DNA of 8,370 nt from positions 1 to 8,370 of the forward strand of contig CAUCWU010000086.1 of the NCBI GenBank assembly GCA_958446555.1, read 5' to 3'. The notes under the pieces are model-generated. The model was not told the origin of the DNA and searched no databases. It saw only the letters and a program-made list of their open reading frames with translations. How positions within the stretch are numbered: the stretch's first letter is position 1; each line of letters begins with the position of its first letter. Of this stretch, positions 1 through 5,733 are shown piece by piece. The position numbers and the translations under genes were made by a program. This stretch comes from an uncultured Lachnospiraceae bacterium (GTDB lineage: Bacteria > Bacillota > Clostridia > Lachnospirales > Lachnospiraceae).

Positions 1-411
1 ATAAGTCATCCCTGCCTTGCTGGTGATAAGAGCAGATCGAATCAACGAATTTGACACACACAGATCGTGTAGTGTATCCTGCAAAGTACTGTTTAATTTT
101 GTATAATCTTCAGTGGTACCGCGGCGGATTCTTGTAAATCTGTTTTTAAATTCAGTTGTGCCACAGATATCAACAAAACGTGTCGTAATTGAAGACAGTG
201 TGCTTTCAAAAGCTTGAGCTGTGTTTTGTGTGTTTCCCTCAGCACGGGAAAGTGCATGGGAGAGAAAATAGTTTCGAAAAAAGACCTGTGAGCCAATACT
301 GATAAAAAGCAGACTAGCCAGAGCAATGAGTGAGGTGGCAAGCCAGCTTTTTATCATAATGTGGCGTGAAGGCCGGAAACGATCAAATAGACAGTTAAAA
401 AAGTTTTTCAT
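1..411 (-). CDS. Sensor histidine kinase, YesM-like (N-terminal part; gene runs off left edge)
   Basis: The minus-strand frame opens at an ATG at 411 and stays open to base 1, giving 137 residues (begins MKNFFNCLFDRF). A basic N-terminus with several Lys, Arg and His residues is followed by a hydrophobic segment at about residues 20-45 (SWLATSLIALASLLF core), then a hydrophilic stretch. This is the layout of a type I sensor kinase: short cytoplasmic tail, first membrane helix, then an extracytoplasmic sensing domain. The second helix, HAMP, His-kinase and ATPase domains would lie beyond the window, so the kinase call rests mainly on position: it starts 29 bp after the stop of a YesN-type response regulator on the same strand. 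The ribosome site is weak (GAAAG at 424-420, 8 nt from the ATG), so translation may be low or coupled to the gene before it. Met19 is a possible alternative start but would remove the basic tail. A chemoreceptor is less likely given the neighbour. Confidence 0.8.
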   Translation of the reverse strand, partial: MKNFFNCLFDRFRPSRHIMIKSWLATSLIALASLLFISIGSQVFFRNYFLSHALSRAEGNTQNTAQAFESTLSSITTRFVDICGTTEFKNRFTRIRRGTTEDYTKLNSTLQDTLHDLCVSNSLIRSALITSKAGMTY

Positions 412-440
412 AAAAATTTCTTTCGTAGTTTAATATAGAT

Positions 441-2000
441 TTATCGATTTTGATAGTCCGACGGAGAGATTCCAGTAACATTTTTGAAGGCTCTTGAGAA
501 AGAACGGTAATCCTGATAGCCGGTTGCATAGGCAATTTCACTGATGCTAAGCTTGCGCTCTAGAAGTAGCTTGCGGGCCAGATCTGTGCGAGCATTTAAT
601 ACATAATCTCGGAAATTTTGCCCGGTTTTTGTCTTAAAGTAAATCGTAAAATAGGACTCACTTAGGTTGACGGTTGCAGCGACATCTCTTGCTTTCAGTG
701 TACTATTTATGTGGGTTTGAATATATTCCTTCGCAGTTTCAATAATCGGATCAGAGGATTCCTTTTTGCGGCGATAACAGGATGCAACTGATAAAAATCC
801 ACAGGAGAGCCAGTGAATCAGATCCTGGATCGTATGGCAGGAAAGCACATCATCAGATCGAATTGACTCATCAAGAATCAAATCTGGATGCTTGGCAAGA
901 AAACGAGCGCGGATGTTTGTCAATACATGAAAGCACATGCCTCGAATAAAATCTGGCGGCGGCATTAGGACAAAAAAGAGTGAGTGAATAAAGTTTGTGC
1001 AGCACTCTTCAATTTCATCTGGATTGTCGCGCTCAATGCAGGCAATCATCGGATCATAATTGATTGATGAGGTTGAAAAAGTGGGCTTTTGTCGGCAAAT
1101 GATGCTGTCATCATAGACATCAGTAGGAAATTCGTAGATGTGGTATGACAGAGAGCGAAGAGCTGCTGTATAGGAATCTGCTGCCTGCTTTGCAACGGTT
1201 GAGAGTGTTCCAATCGCAGCAAAAAAGCGAATGCCGGTCTGTTCCTTTAAAAGCCGAATTGTCTTTGCAAGTGTAGAAGACAGAATTTCGTGCATATCGC
1301 TGGAATCTGGAAGTAGTAGAATCAATTGCTTTTCACCGAGAATCCAGGATTCACCGTTCCAACTTTCGAATGCTTTCTTAAAAACAGGGGTAGCCTGTTC
1401 TAGTGCAGTTAAAAGATTCTGGGCAGACACAGCAGCGGAGCAGACAATGACGCGAAATGGTTCGCTCAGAAGTGCAACTGAGAGAAGTGAGCAGCGTCTG
1501 CTAATATCGCTATCGTCACGAATTTCATTTAAAAGGAGCTGATTAAAAAAGAAAATTTTAGAACTTTCCATCAGTTCATTTAAATTTGCGGCAGCGGCAG
1601 AGGAGTGGTGCTCAGAAAGAATTTCACTGCATTGATGAGAAAGCTCATCCTTAAACTCATCAATTTTTAACGGCTTTAGAAAATAGCCGTTTGCGCCGTA
1701 GCGGATCGCTTTTTGAGCGAGTGAAAAATCATCATAGCCGCTTAAAATTAAAAAACGGCAGGTAAATCCTGCTGCTTTGGCACGGCGAATAACTTCAAGT
1801 CCATCAATTTGTGGCATTTTAATGTCGACTACGACAAGATCTGGTTGATATTGCTCAATAAAATCAAGCGCTTCCTGTCCATTAGATGCACAAGCAATCA
1901 CTTGGGCATGGTAAAAAGCCCATGGAATTGCTTGTTGAAGTCCATTTCGGATGGCAGCTTCATCGTCGGCAAGCAGTACCCGGATGGAAATGGATTCCAT
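441..2000 (-). CDS. AraC-family response regulator, YesN-like
   Basis: This 519-residue cytoplasmic transcription regulator has two clear ends. Residues 5-125 form a receiver domain: acidic pair D12-D13, phospho-acceptor D59 in VVVDIKMP, conserved Ser87 in LILSGYDD and Lys109 in FLKPL. Residues 419-519 form an AraC-type double helix-turn-helix, with the signature running from SISEIAYATGY through FSRAFKNVTGISPSDY. The roughly 290 residues between them are poorly conserved, as is usual in the YesN group, and total length is typical. Phosphorylation by the kinase encoded directly downstream should switch DNA binding. The ATG at 2000 is supported by AAGGAGG (2014-2008) at 7 nt spacing. The gene diverges from a sugar-import operon, and in this family the usual target is the adjacent transporter, so it probably activates the gene at 2336. 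The order regulator-then-kinase is the reverse of the B. subtilis yesM-yesN order. No domain or key residue is missing. Confidence 0.95.
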   Translation of the reverse strand: MESISIRVLLADDEAAIRNGLQQAIPWAFYHAQVIACASNGQEALDFIEQYQPDLVVVDIKMPQIDGLEVIRRAKAAGFTCRFLILSGYDDFSLAQKAIRYGANGYFLKPLKIDEFKDELSHQCSEILSEHHSSAAAANLNELMESSKIFFFNQLLLNEIRDDSDISRRCSLLSVALLSEPFRVIVCSAAVSAQNLLTALEQATPVFKKAFESWNGESWILGEKQLILLLPDSSDMHEILSSTLAKTIRLLKEQTGIRFFAAIGTLSTVAKQAADSYTAALRSLSYHIYEFPTDVYDDSIICRQKPTFSTSSINYDPMIACIERDNPDEIEECCTNFIHSLFFVLMPPPDFIRGMCFHVLTNIRARFLAKHPDLILDESIRSDDVLSCHTIQDLIHWLSCGFLSVASCYRRKKESSDPIIETAKEYIQTHINSTLKARDVAATVNLSESYFTIYFKTKTGQNFRDYVLNARTDLARKLLLERKLSISEIAYATGYQDYRSFSRAFKNVTGISPSDYQNR

Positions 2001-2066
2001 GTCAATTCCTCCTTAAAATATAGTAAAATAAAATTAATTTGTCTGTTACGTGCAGATGCTGACTGT

Positions 2067-2095
2067 ATTCTAGCATGAATTGATGGGAAAAGCAA
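2067..2095 (-). promoter_or_regulatory. Probable promoter of the response regulator/kinase pair
   Basis: Read on the minus strand: TTGCTT (2095-2090), a 17-bp spacer, then TAGAAT (2072-2067) preceded by TGC, which forms an extended -10 (TGnTAGAAT). The -35 is poor beyond TTG, but the -10, its TGn extension and the spacing are all good. Transcription would start near 2060, leaving a leader of about 60 nt before the ATG at 2000. The match is by eye; no start site has been mapped. Confidence 0.6.
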
Positions 2096-2177
2096 CGAGC
2101 AATGTGAAGGGAAATTTTAAATATAAAATGTTTTTATAAAAAAATGTATTCACAGAGATCATACAACAAATTTTATG

Positions 2178-2193
2178 ATGGAATCGGTTACAT
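2178..2193. promoter_or_regulatory. cre site (CcpA / LacI-family operator)
   Basis: The 16 bases ATGGAATCGGTTACAT agree at every fixed position with the B. subtilis catabolite-response consensus WTGNAANCGNWNNCAW, including the central CG. The site lies between the two divergent promoters, centred about 78 bp upstream of the predicted start of the sugar operon and about 125 bp upstream of the regulator start. CcpA control of a sugar uptake operon is what the family predicts. The distant upstream position would suit looping, activation, or a second promoter that I have not identified. Another LacI-family protein could be the real ligand. Confidence 0.6.
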
Positions 2194-2194
2194 G

Positions 2195-2243
2195 ATGGAA
2201 AATGTTACATAATGCATGGAAAATGATGTTGAAATTTGTTACT
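2195..2243. repeat. Two further cre-like boxes, in 17-bp phase with the cre site
   Basis: The perfect cre box has the half-site pattern TGNAA-N4-TTNCA beginning at 2179. The same pattern recurs complete at 2196-2209, where the central CG is replaced by AT, and with one mismatch at 2230-2243 (TGAAATTTGTTACT). The offsets are 17 and 34 bp, exact multiples of 17. The first two copies are the tandem TGATGGAANNNGTTACA at 2176-2192 and 2193-2209. The third copy overlaps the proposed -35 of the binding-protein promoter. The regular phasing suggests a multi-site operator rather than chance, but which protein binds is unknown. Confidence 0.5.
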
Positions 2244-2257
2244 ATTCATGATAAAAC
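2229..2257 (+). promoter_or_regulatory. Probable promoter of the sugar-uptake operon
   Basis: TTGAAA (2229-2234), a 17-bp spacer and TAAAAC (2252-2257) preceded by TGA at 2249-2251 give an extended -10 promoter. The -10 hexamer matches only 4 of 6 consensus positions, as expected for an activated promoter. Transcription would begin near 2264, leaving a leader of about 70 nt. An alternative -10, CATAAT at 2208-2213, has no good -35. Initiation there would place the cre boxes directly over the promoter. Confidence 0.5.
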
Positions 2258-2275
2258 TTAGGCATAGCAAACGGA

Positions 2276-2303
2276 TATCCGAGTTTTATGGTAAAACTGG
2301 ATA
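2276..2303 (+). other. Leader hairpin upstream of the binding-protein gene
   Basis: TATCC plus AGTTTTA (2276-2280 and 2282-2288) pairs with TAAAACT plus GGATA (2292-2298 and 2299-2303) around a TGG loop. This gives 12 base pairs with one bulged G at 2281. No U tract follows and the ribosome site begins 17 nt later, so it is not an intrinsic terminator and does not cover the AAGGAGG. It could protect the mRNA 5' end or serve as a DNA or RNA operator. TAAAACT also occurs at 2252-2258, overlapping the -10. Confidence 0.55.
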
Positions 2304-2335
2304 GGCCGTAAAAGGAATTTAAGGAGGACTTTCTA

Positions 2336-3682
2336 ATGAAAAGAAAAGGTATGAGTCTTGCACTTTGTGCAGCAATGGCAATGGGTACGATCGGCGTAGT
2401 TCCGGCAATGGCAGATGATGTAACTACCATCACTTACTGGGTAAATGACCGCCATGACAGCGAGTACATGACTGAGATGGTAGAAAAGTACAACAAGGAG
2501 AATACAGACAATATCTACATTGATATGCAGATCATCACAGATGATTATGAGAACATGATTTCTCTTGCTTACACAGGCGGTACAGCACCGGATATCATCG
2601 GACAGAGCGTAACATTAAAGAATTTCGTAGATAACGATATGCTTGTTCCGTTAAACGATTACATTGATGCAGATGAGGAGTACCAGAAGGTTAACGAGCC
2701 ATATGAGCATGCATATGAGGGCTTAAACTACATGGATGGCAATCTGTACTGGGTATATTCTGGTATGAGATCTGGTGTTCGTATTGAGTACAATAAGGAT
2801 CTGTTAGAGAAGAGCGGATATACAGAAATTCCGAAGACACTTGACGAGTACATTGATATGGCAAAGAAGATCACTGAGGATGGAAACGGCGAGTATTATG
2901 GAATCGGATTTACTTCATCTTCTCCATTTGAGCGTCAGCTTGAGATGATGGCTCAGGTATCTGGTATTTATTACTATGATTATGTAAATGGCAAGTTTGA
3001 TTTCAGCGGCTACAAGGAAATCCTTGAGAAGGGCAAGAGATTTATCGATGAGGAGATTGCTTACCCGGATCAGCAGGGCGTTGATAACATGAGAGCATTA
3101 TTTGCAGAAGGCGAGTTTGCACTGTGGGGCAACGCTTCTCAGGAGGCAGGTGTATTCACCAGCCAGCTGCCAATCGAAGACTTTGAGTGGGGTGTAGCAG
3201 AGGTTCCATCTCTTGACGGCGAGATCAAGGGTGCACTTCAGACAACACCGTCTAAGGGCTATGCAATCATGTCTTCCAGTGAGCATCCAGATGAGGCTTG
3301 GAAGGTAATTCAGTACTTCCAGTCTGAGGAATTTTTAAAGGGATACTTAGAGAATGGTTACTGTCTGCCGATTACTTCTTATATGGATGAGAAGATCGAT
3401 AAGTCTAAGATCGGCCGTCTGGCAGACTTCTCTTTACTTGACTATGAGTCTGTATACCCGGCAGTACCGACCATTAACCTGACAGGTGATGATTACAGAA
3501 CTGTTATGTGGAATGCAATCATGGGTTATGTTGATGTTGACGATGCAATCGAAGATCTGAATACCCGTTACAATGAGGCATATGATGCAGATATCGAGTC
3601 TGGCAGCGTTAAGAGACTTGTAATTGAGGATTATGATCCGCTTCATCCAAGTGATGGAACTGCAACCTATCTTGACAAATAA
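2336..3682 (+). CDS. Extracellular sugar-binding protein of a CUT1 ABC transporter
   Basis: This 448-residue protein has the length and fold signature of family 1 solute-binding proteins: a first strand ITYWVND, an early YTGGTAPDII motif (about residues 81-90), a central FAEGEFALWG segment and a PDEAWKVIQYF segment toward the C-terminus. It should capture an oligosaccharide outside the membrane and deliver it to the two permeases encoded next. Residues 1-26 are a Sec signal peptide: basic MKRKG, a hydrophobic core rich in Ala, Met and Leu, and an AMA cleavage site before Asp27. Unlike most Gram-positive homologues there is no lipobox; the only early cysteine, C11 in LALC, sits wrongly and follows Leu. 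The mature protein should therefore be secreted without a lipid anchor. The ATG at 2336 has AAGGAGG at 8 nt. Lys and Glu are written almost wholly as AAG and GAG, unlike the minus-strand regulator, which suggests high expression. The substrate is unproven; pectic oligosaccharides are inferred from the GH28-like neighbour. Confidence 0.95.
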   Translation: MKRKGMSLALCAAMAMGTIGVVPAMADDVTTITYWVNDRHDSEYMTEMVEKYNKENTDNIYIDMQIITDDYENMISLAYTGGTAPDIIGQSVTLKNFVDNDMLVPLNDYIDADEEYQKVNEPYEHAYEGLNYMDGNLYWVYSGMRSGVRIEYNKDLLEKSGYTEIPKTLDEYIDMAKKITEDGNGEYYGIGFTSSSPFERQLEMMAQVSGIYYYDYVNGKFDFSGYKEILEKGKRFIDEEIAYPDQQGVDNMRALFAEGEFALWGNASQEAGVFTSQLPIEDFEWGVAEVPSLDGEIKGALQTTPSKGYAIMSSSEHPDEAWKVIQYFQSEEFLKGYLENGYCLPITSYMDEKIDKSKIGRLADFSLLDYESVYPAVPTINLTGDDYRTVMWNAIMGYVDVDDAIEDLNTRYNEAYDADIESGSVKRLVIEDYDPLHPSDGTATYLDK

Positions 3683-3764
3683 GAAACAGACAGCCTATAG
3701 TGGCATCTGAATAAAATGGGAAGGCTGTTTCCGAAAAATAAGGAGACGGCTTTCCCTTTCTTAT
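3683..3764 (+). promoter_or_regulatory. Structured intercistronic spacer: possible attenuator
   Basis: Two overlapping foldings compete in the gap after the binding-protein stop. In the first, GAAA and CAGCCT (3683-3686 and 3691-3696) pair with AGGCTGTTTC (3722-3731), leaving a 4-nt bulge and a 25-nt loop. In the second, GGGAAGGCT (3718-3726) pairs with GGCTTTCCC (3748-3756), including two G-T pairs, and is followed by TTTCTTAT, resembling a weak terminator. Both need bases 3722-3726, so they exclude each other. The likely effect is to lower permease expression relative to the binding protein and to protect the upstream message. No ligand-binding domain is recognised. The rest of the spacer, to 3820, holds only short AT-rich repeats and the ribosome site AAGGAGG (3809-3815). 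Confidence 0.45.
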
Positions 3765-3820
3765 CGCATCTATTCACGGGATGCAAAAAAAACGTGAACT
3801 AAGAAAAAAAGGAGGATTTT

Positions 3821-4753
3821 ATGAGCCAGAAAAAAATGACTTTTTCACAAAAGTTCCAGAAAGCGAAAAGTAGTGGAAGTTTTTCAGCAGCACTTATGCT
3901 GGCACCGGCAGTATTTTTTCTTTGCCTGTGTTCTATCTATCCGTTTATCTGGATTTTCCGCTATGTAGCATGTGACTACAATGGTTTCAAGTCTACATTT
4001 ACCGGATGGAAAAACTTTGAGCGTATGCTGAATGATAAGGTTTTCTGGAATAGTGTTATGCATACATTTGAATATGCATTCTATAAGCTGATTTTCATCA
4101 TTCCGTTAGCTCTGTTGATGGCAGTTTTATTAAACCAGAAATTAAGAGGTTCTTCAGTATTTAGAGGAATCTATTTCATGCCGACTATCATCAGTACATC
4201 TATTGCAGGTATGATCTTTGGATTTATCTTTGCAACAAAGAATGGTATTTTAAACTCTATGCTTCAGAACATGCATATGATTGATTCTCCGATAAAGTGG
4301 TTGAACAGTCCGAGTGTTGTTATGGTAGCCGTTACGATCCTTGCAATTTGGGGTGGTTTTGGTAACTACATGCTGTATTTTATCACTGGTATGACTGGTA
4401 TTTCTGAGGATGTTTACGAGAGTGCCAAGATTGATGGTGCAACTGGCGTGCAGACTTTCTTCCGCATTACACTTCCAATGCTGGCACCAGTATTAAAGGT
4501 TGTTTTAATGCTTGCAATCACTGGTGCATTTAAGGATTACGAGGCAATCATGGTTCTGACAAATGGAGGACCTGGCAATCGTTCCATGGTAATGTTCTTA
4601 TACATTTACAATATTATCTTTGGATCTGCCGGAAGTACAAGTCAGCCACAGATCGGTTATGGCGCATTGCTTAGTGTTGTTGCAGCTGTAATCGTAGGTA
4701 TTGTAACTGGCATTTATCTGTTTGTTTCCAAGAAACTTGACGATGTAGTATAA
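3821..4753 (+). CDS. CUT1 ABC transporter permease, first subunit (MalF/UgpA-like)
   Basis: This is an integral membrane subunit of the sugar importer, 310 residues with about six membrane helices (roughly 22-46, 84-105, 117-137, 166-190, 222-240 and 280-303). The cytoplasmic EAA loop that docks the ATPase is clear: Y199-E200-S201-A202, then G206 and I216-T-L-P219, matching EAA-3-G-9-I-x-LP with Ser in place of the first Ala. The sequence NGGPGNRSMV near residue 248 is typical of this subunit in CUT1 systems. The cytoplasmic N-terminus is Lys-rich. The ATG at 3821 follows AAGGAGG by 5 nt. The gene sits 138 bp after the binding protein and 16 bp before the second permease, with which it should form a heterodimer. 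No ATP-binding subunit is present in the window, so a shared MsmX/MsmK-type ATPase is expected from elsewhere in the genome. Confidence 0.95.
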   Translation: MSQKKMTFSQKFQKAKSSGSFSAALMLAPAVFFLCLCSIYPFIWIFRYVACDYNGFKSTFTGWKNFERMLNDKVFWNSVMHTFEYAFYKLIFIIPLALLMAVLLNQKLRGSSVFRGIYFMPTIISTSIAGMIFGFIFATKNGILNSMLQNMHMIDSPIKWLNSPSVVMVAVTILAIWGGFGNYMLYFITGMTGISEDVYESAKIDGATGVQTFFRITLPMLAPVLKVVLMLAITGAFKDYEAIMVLTNGGPGNRSMVMFLYIYNIIFGSAGSTSQPQIGYGALLSVVAAVIVGIVTGIYLFVSKKLDDVV

Positions 4754-4769
4754 ATTAGGAGGAGATACG

Positions 4770-5636
4770 ATGGAAAAAACTCATGCAGTATATTCAACAA
4801 AAACGAAGATCGTCCGTCTGATCATCTGGCTGTTTTTGGCATTCGCGGCGATCATCACAATCTTCCCTGTATGCTATGTTATCTTTGGTTCCTTTAAGGA
4901 CAACAAGGAGCTGCTTGTCGGCGGTTCTAGCATCTTGCCACAAAAGTGGGTGTTTGATAATTATGTTCAGGCATGGAAGCAGGCAAATTTTGCAACTTAT
5001 ACAATGAACAGTGTGTTCTTAAGTTTAGCTGTTATGCTTATTTCGTTAATCAATGCCAGCATGGCAGGCTATGTATTTGCAAGAAAGAACTTTAAGGGTA
5101 AGGAATTTCTGTATATGCTTTTCGTAGCATTCATGTTTATTAACGTTGGTTCTGTTTCCCTTCGTCCTTTATTTGAGCTTGCTGTTAAGCTGAAGATGAA
5201 TAAGAGTCTGTTAGCTGTTGCTATTATCTCAGCAGGAGGCGGCCAGGCAACATTTATCTTTTTATGCCGTGGATTCGTTAATTCTGTTCCGAAGGAGCTT
5301 GACGAGGCAGCAAAAATGGATGGATGTGGATTCTTTAGAATTTATTATCAGATTATCCTTCCAATGTTAAAGCCGATTCTGGCAACAATTGCACTTTTAT
5401 CCTTCAGACAGGGATGGAACGAGTACATTCTTCCTCTTGTATTTACAATGACTAATGATAAGCTTCGTCCTCTGACCGTAGGTGTTAATATGTTAAAGAA
5501 TGCCGGAGACGGTACTGCAGCATGGAATATCATGTTCGCAGGTGCGACAATTTCAATTGTCCCGATTTTGATTGTTTACTGTTGCTTTAGCCGTTTCTTC
5601 ATGGGCGGTCTGACAGCCGGTGCAGTAAAGGGTTAA
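4770..5636 (+). CDS. CUT1 ABC transporter permease, second subunit (MalG/UgpE-like)
   Basis: This 288-residue partner permease has about six membrane helices (roughly 14-40, 79-103, 113-130, 148-168, 200-220 and 253-274). Its EAA loop is canonical: E179-A180-A181, then G185 and I195-I-L-P198, within the typical phrase PKELDEAAKMDG. The C-terminus, FMGGLTAGAVKG, is the usual ending of MalG-type subunits. The ribosome site AGGAGGAG (4757-4764) starts just after the stop of the first permease, so the two are almost certainly cotranscribed and made in similar amounts. A strong terminator follows only 10 bp after the stop, so this gene probably ends the main transcript of the transport operon. The transported sugar cannot be read from the sequence. 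Confidence 0.95.
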   Translation: MEKTHAVYSTKTKIVRLIIWLFLAFAAIITIFPVCYVIFGSFKDNKELLVGGSSILPQKWVFDNYVQAWKQANFATYTMNSVFLSLAVMLISLINASMAGYVFARKNFKGKEFLYMLFVAFMFINVGSVSLRPLFELAVKLKMNKSLLAVAIISAGGGQATFIFLCRGFVNSVPKELDEAAKMDGCGFFRIYYQIILPMLKPILATIALLSFRQGWNEYILPLVFTMTNDKLRPLTVGVNMLKNAGDGTAAWNIMFAGATISIVPILIVYCCFSRFFMGGLTAGAVKG

Positions 5637-5646
5637 CAAAAAAGAC

Positions 5647-5686
5647 AGGCCGACAATTTGTGGTAGTACGAATTGTCGGCCTTTTT
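5647..5686 (+). terminator. Intrinsic terminator after the transporter genes
   Basis: A perfect 12-bp stem, AGGCCGACAATT (5647-5658) with AATTGTCGGCCT (5671-5682), encloses a 12-nt loop and is followed directly by a run of T (5682-5686). An A-run lies just before the left arm, so it could also work on the other strand. It stands between the permease and the glycosidase, and no good promoter is visible between it and the next ATG. Expression of the downstream enzymes therefore seems to rely on read-through, on a promoter inside the permease gene, or on one too weak for me to see. Confidence 0.9.
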
Positions 5687-5733
5687 AAAAATGAGAGAAA
5701 CAGCAGACAAAGCTGCTTTGGAAAGGATTCTCT

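Larger units (their letters stand above)
2001..2335. promoter_or_regulatory. Divergent intergenic control region
   Basis: This 335-bp non-coding stretch separates the regulator/kinase pair from the sugar operon. From left to right it holds the regulator leader and promoter (to 2095), an AT-rich block (about 2111-2150) containing the perfect inverted repeat TATAAAA-TGT-TTTTATA at 2122-2138, the cre-like boxes (2178-2243), the promoter for the binding protein (2229-2257), a leader hairpin (2276-2303) and the ribosome site AAGGAGG (2321-2327). I see no convincing small gene in it. The binding site of the response regulator should also lie here; direct copies of ATGGAAAATG at 2195 and 2216, 21 bp or two helical turns apart, are one candidate. 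Confidence 0.8.

Noticed and set aside
93..341. Minus-strand 82-codon open frame
   Set aside because: It lies wholly inside the sensor-kinase coding region in another frame, has no ribosome site and shows no protein-like features.
1231..2078. Two plus-strand open frames opposite the response-regulator gene (1231-1542 and 1809-2078)
   Set aside because: Both are antisense to a well-supported gene, lack good ribosome sites and have no recognisable composition or motif.
2122..2138. AT-rich perfect inverted repeat as a terminator or operator
   Set aside because: With only A/T pairs in the arms it would be a weak hairpin, and such repeats are common by chance in AT-rich spacers. It is noted as part of the control region only.
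2357..2368. LALC near the N-terminus of the binding protein as a lipobox
   Set aside because: Leu at the position before Cys is not accepted by the lipoprotein consensus, and Cys11 would leave a hydrophobic core of only a few residues. A better type I site follows at residue 26.
3740..3764. AAGGAG at 3740-3745 as the ribosome site of a small gene
   Set aside because: No ATG, GTG or TTG at suitable spacing opens a frame of useful length.
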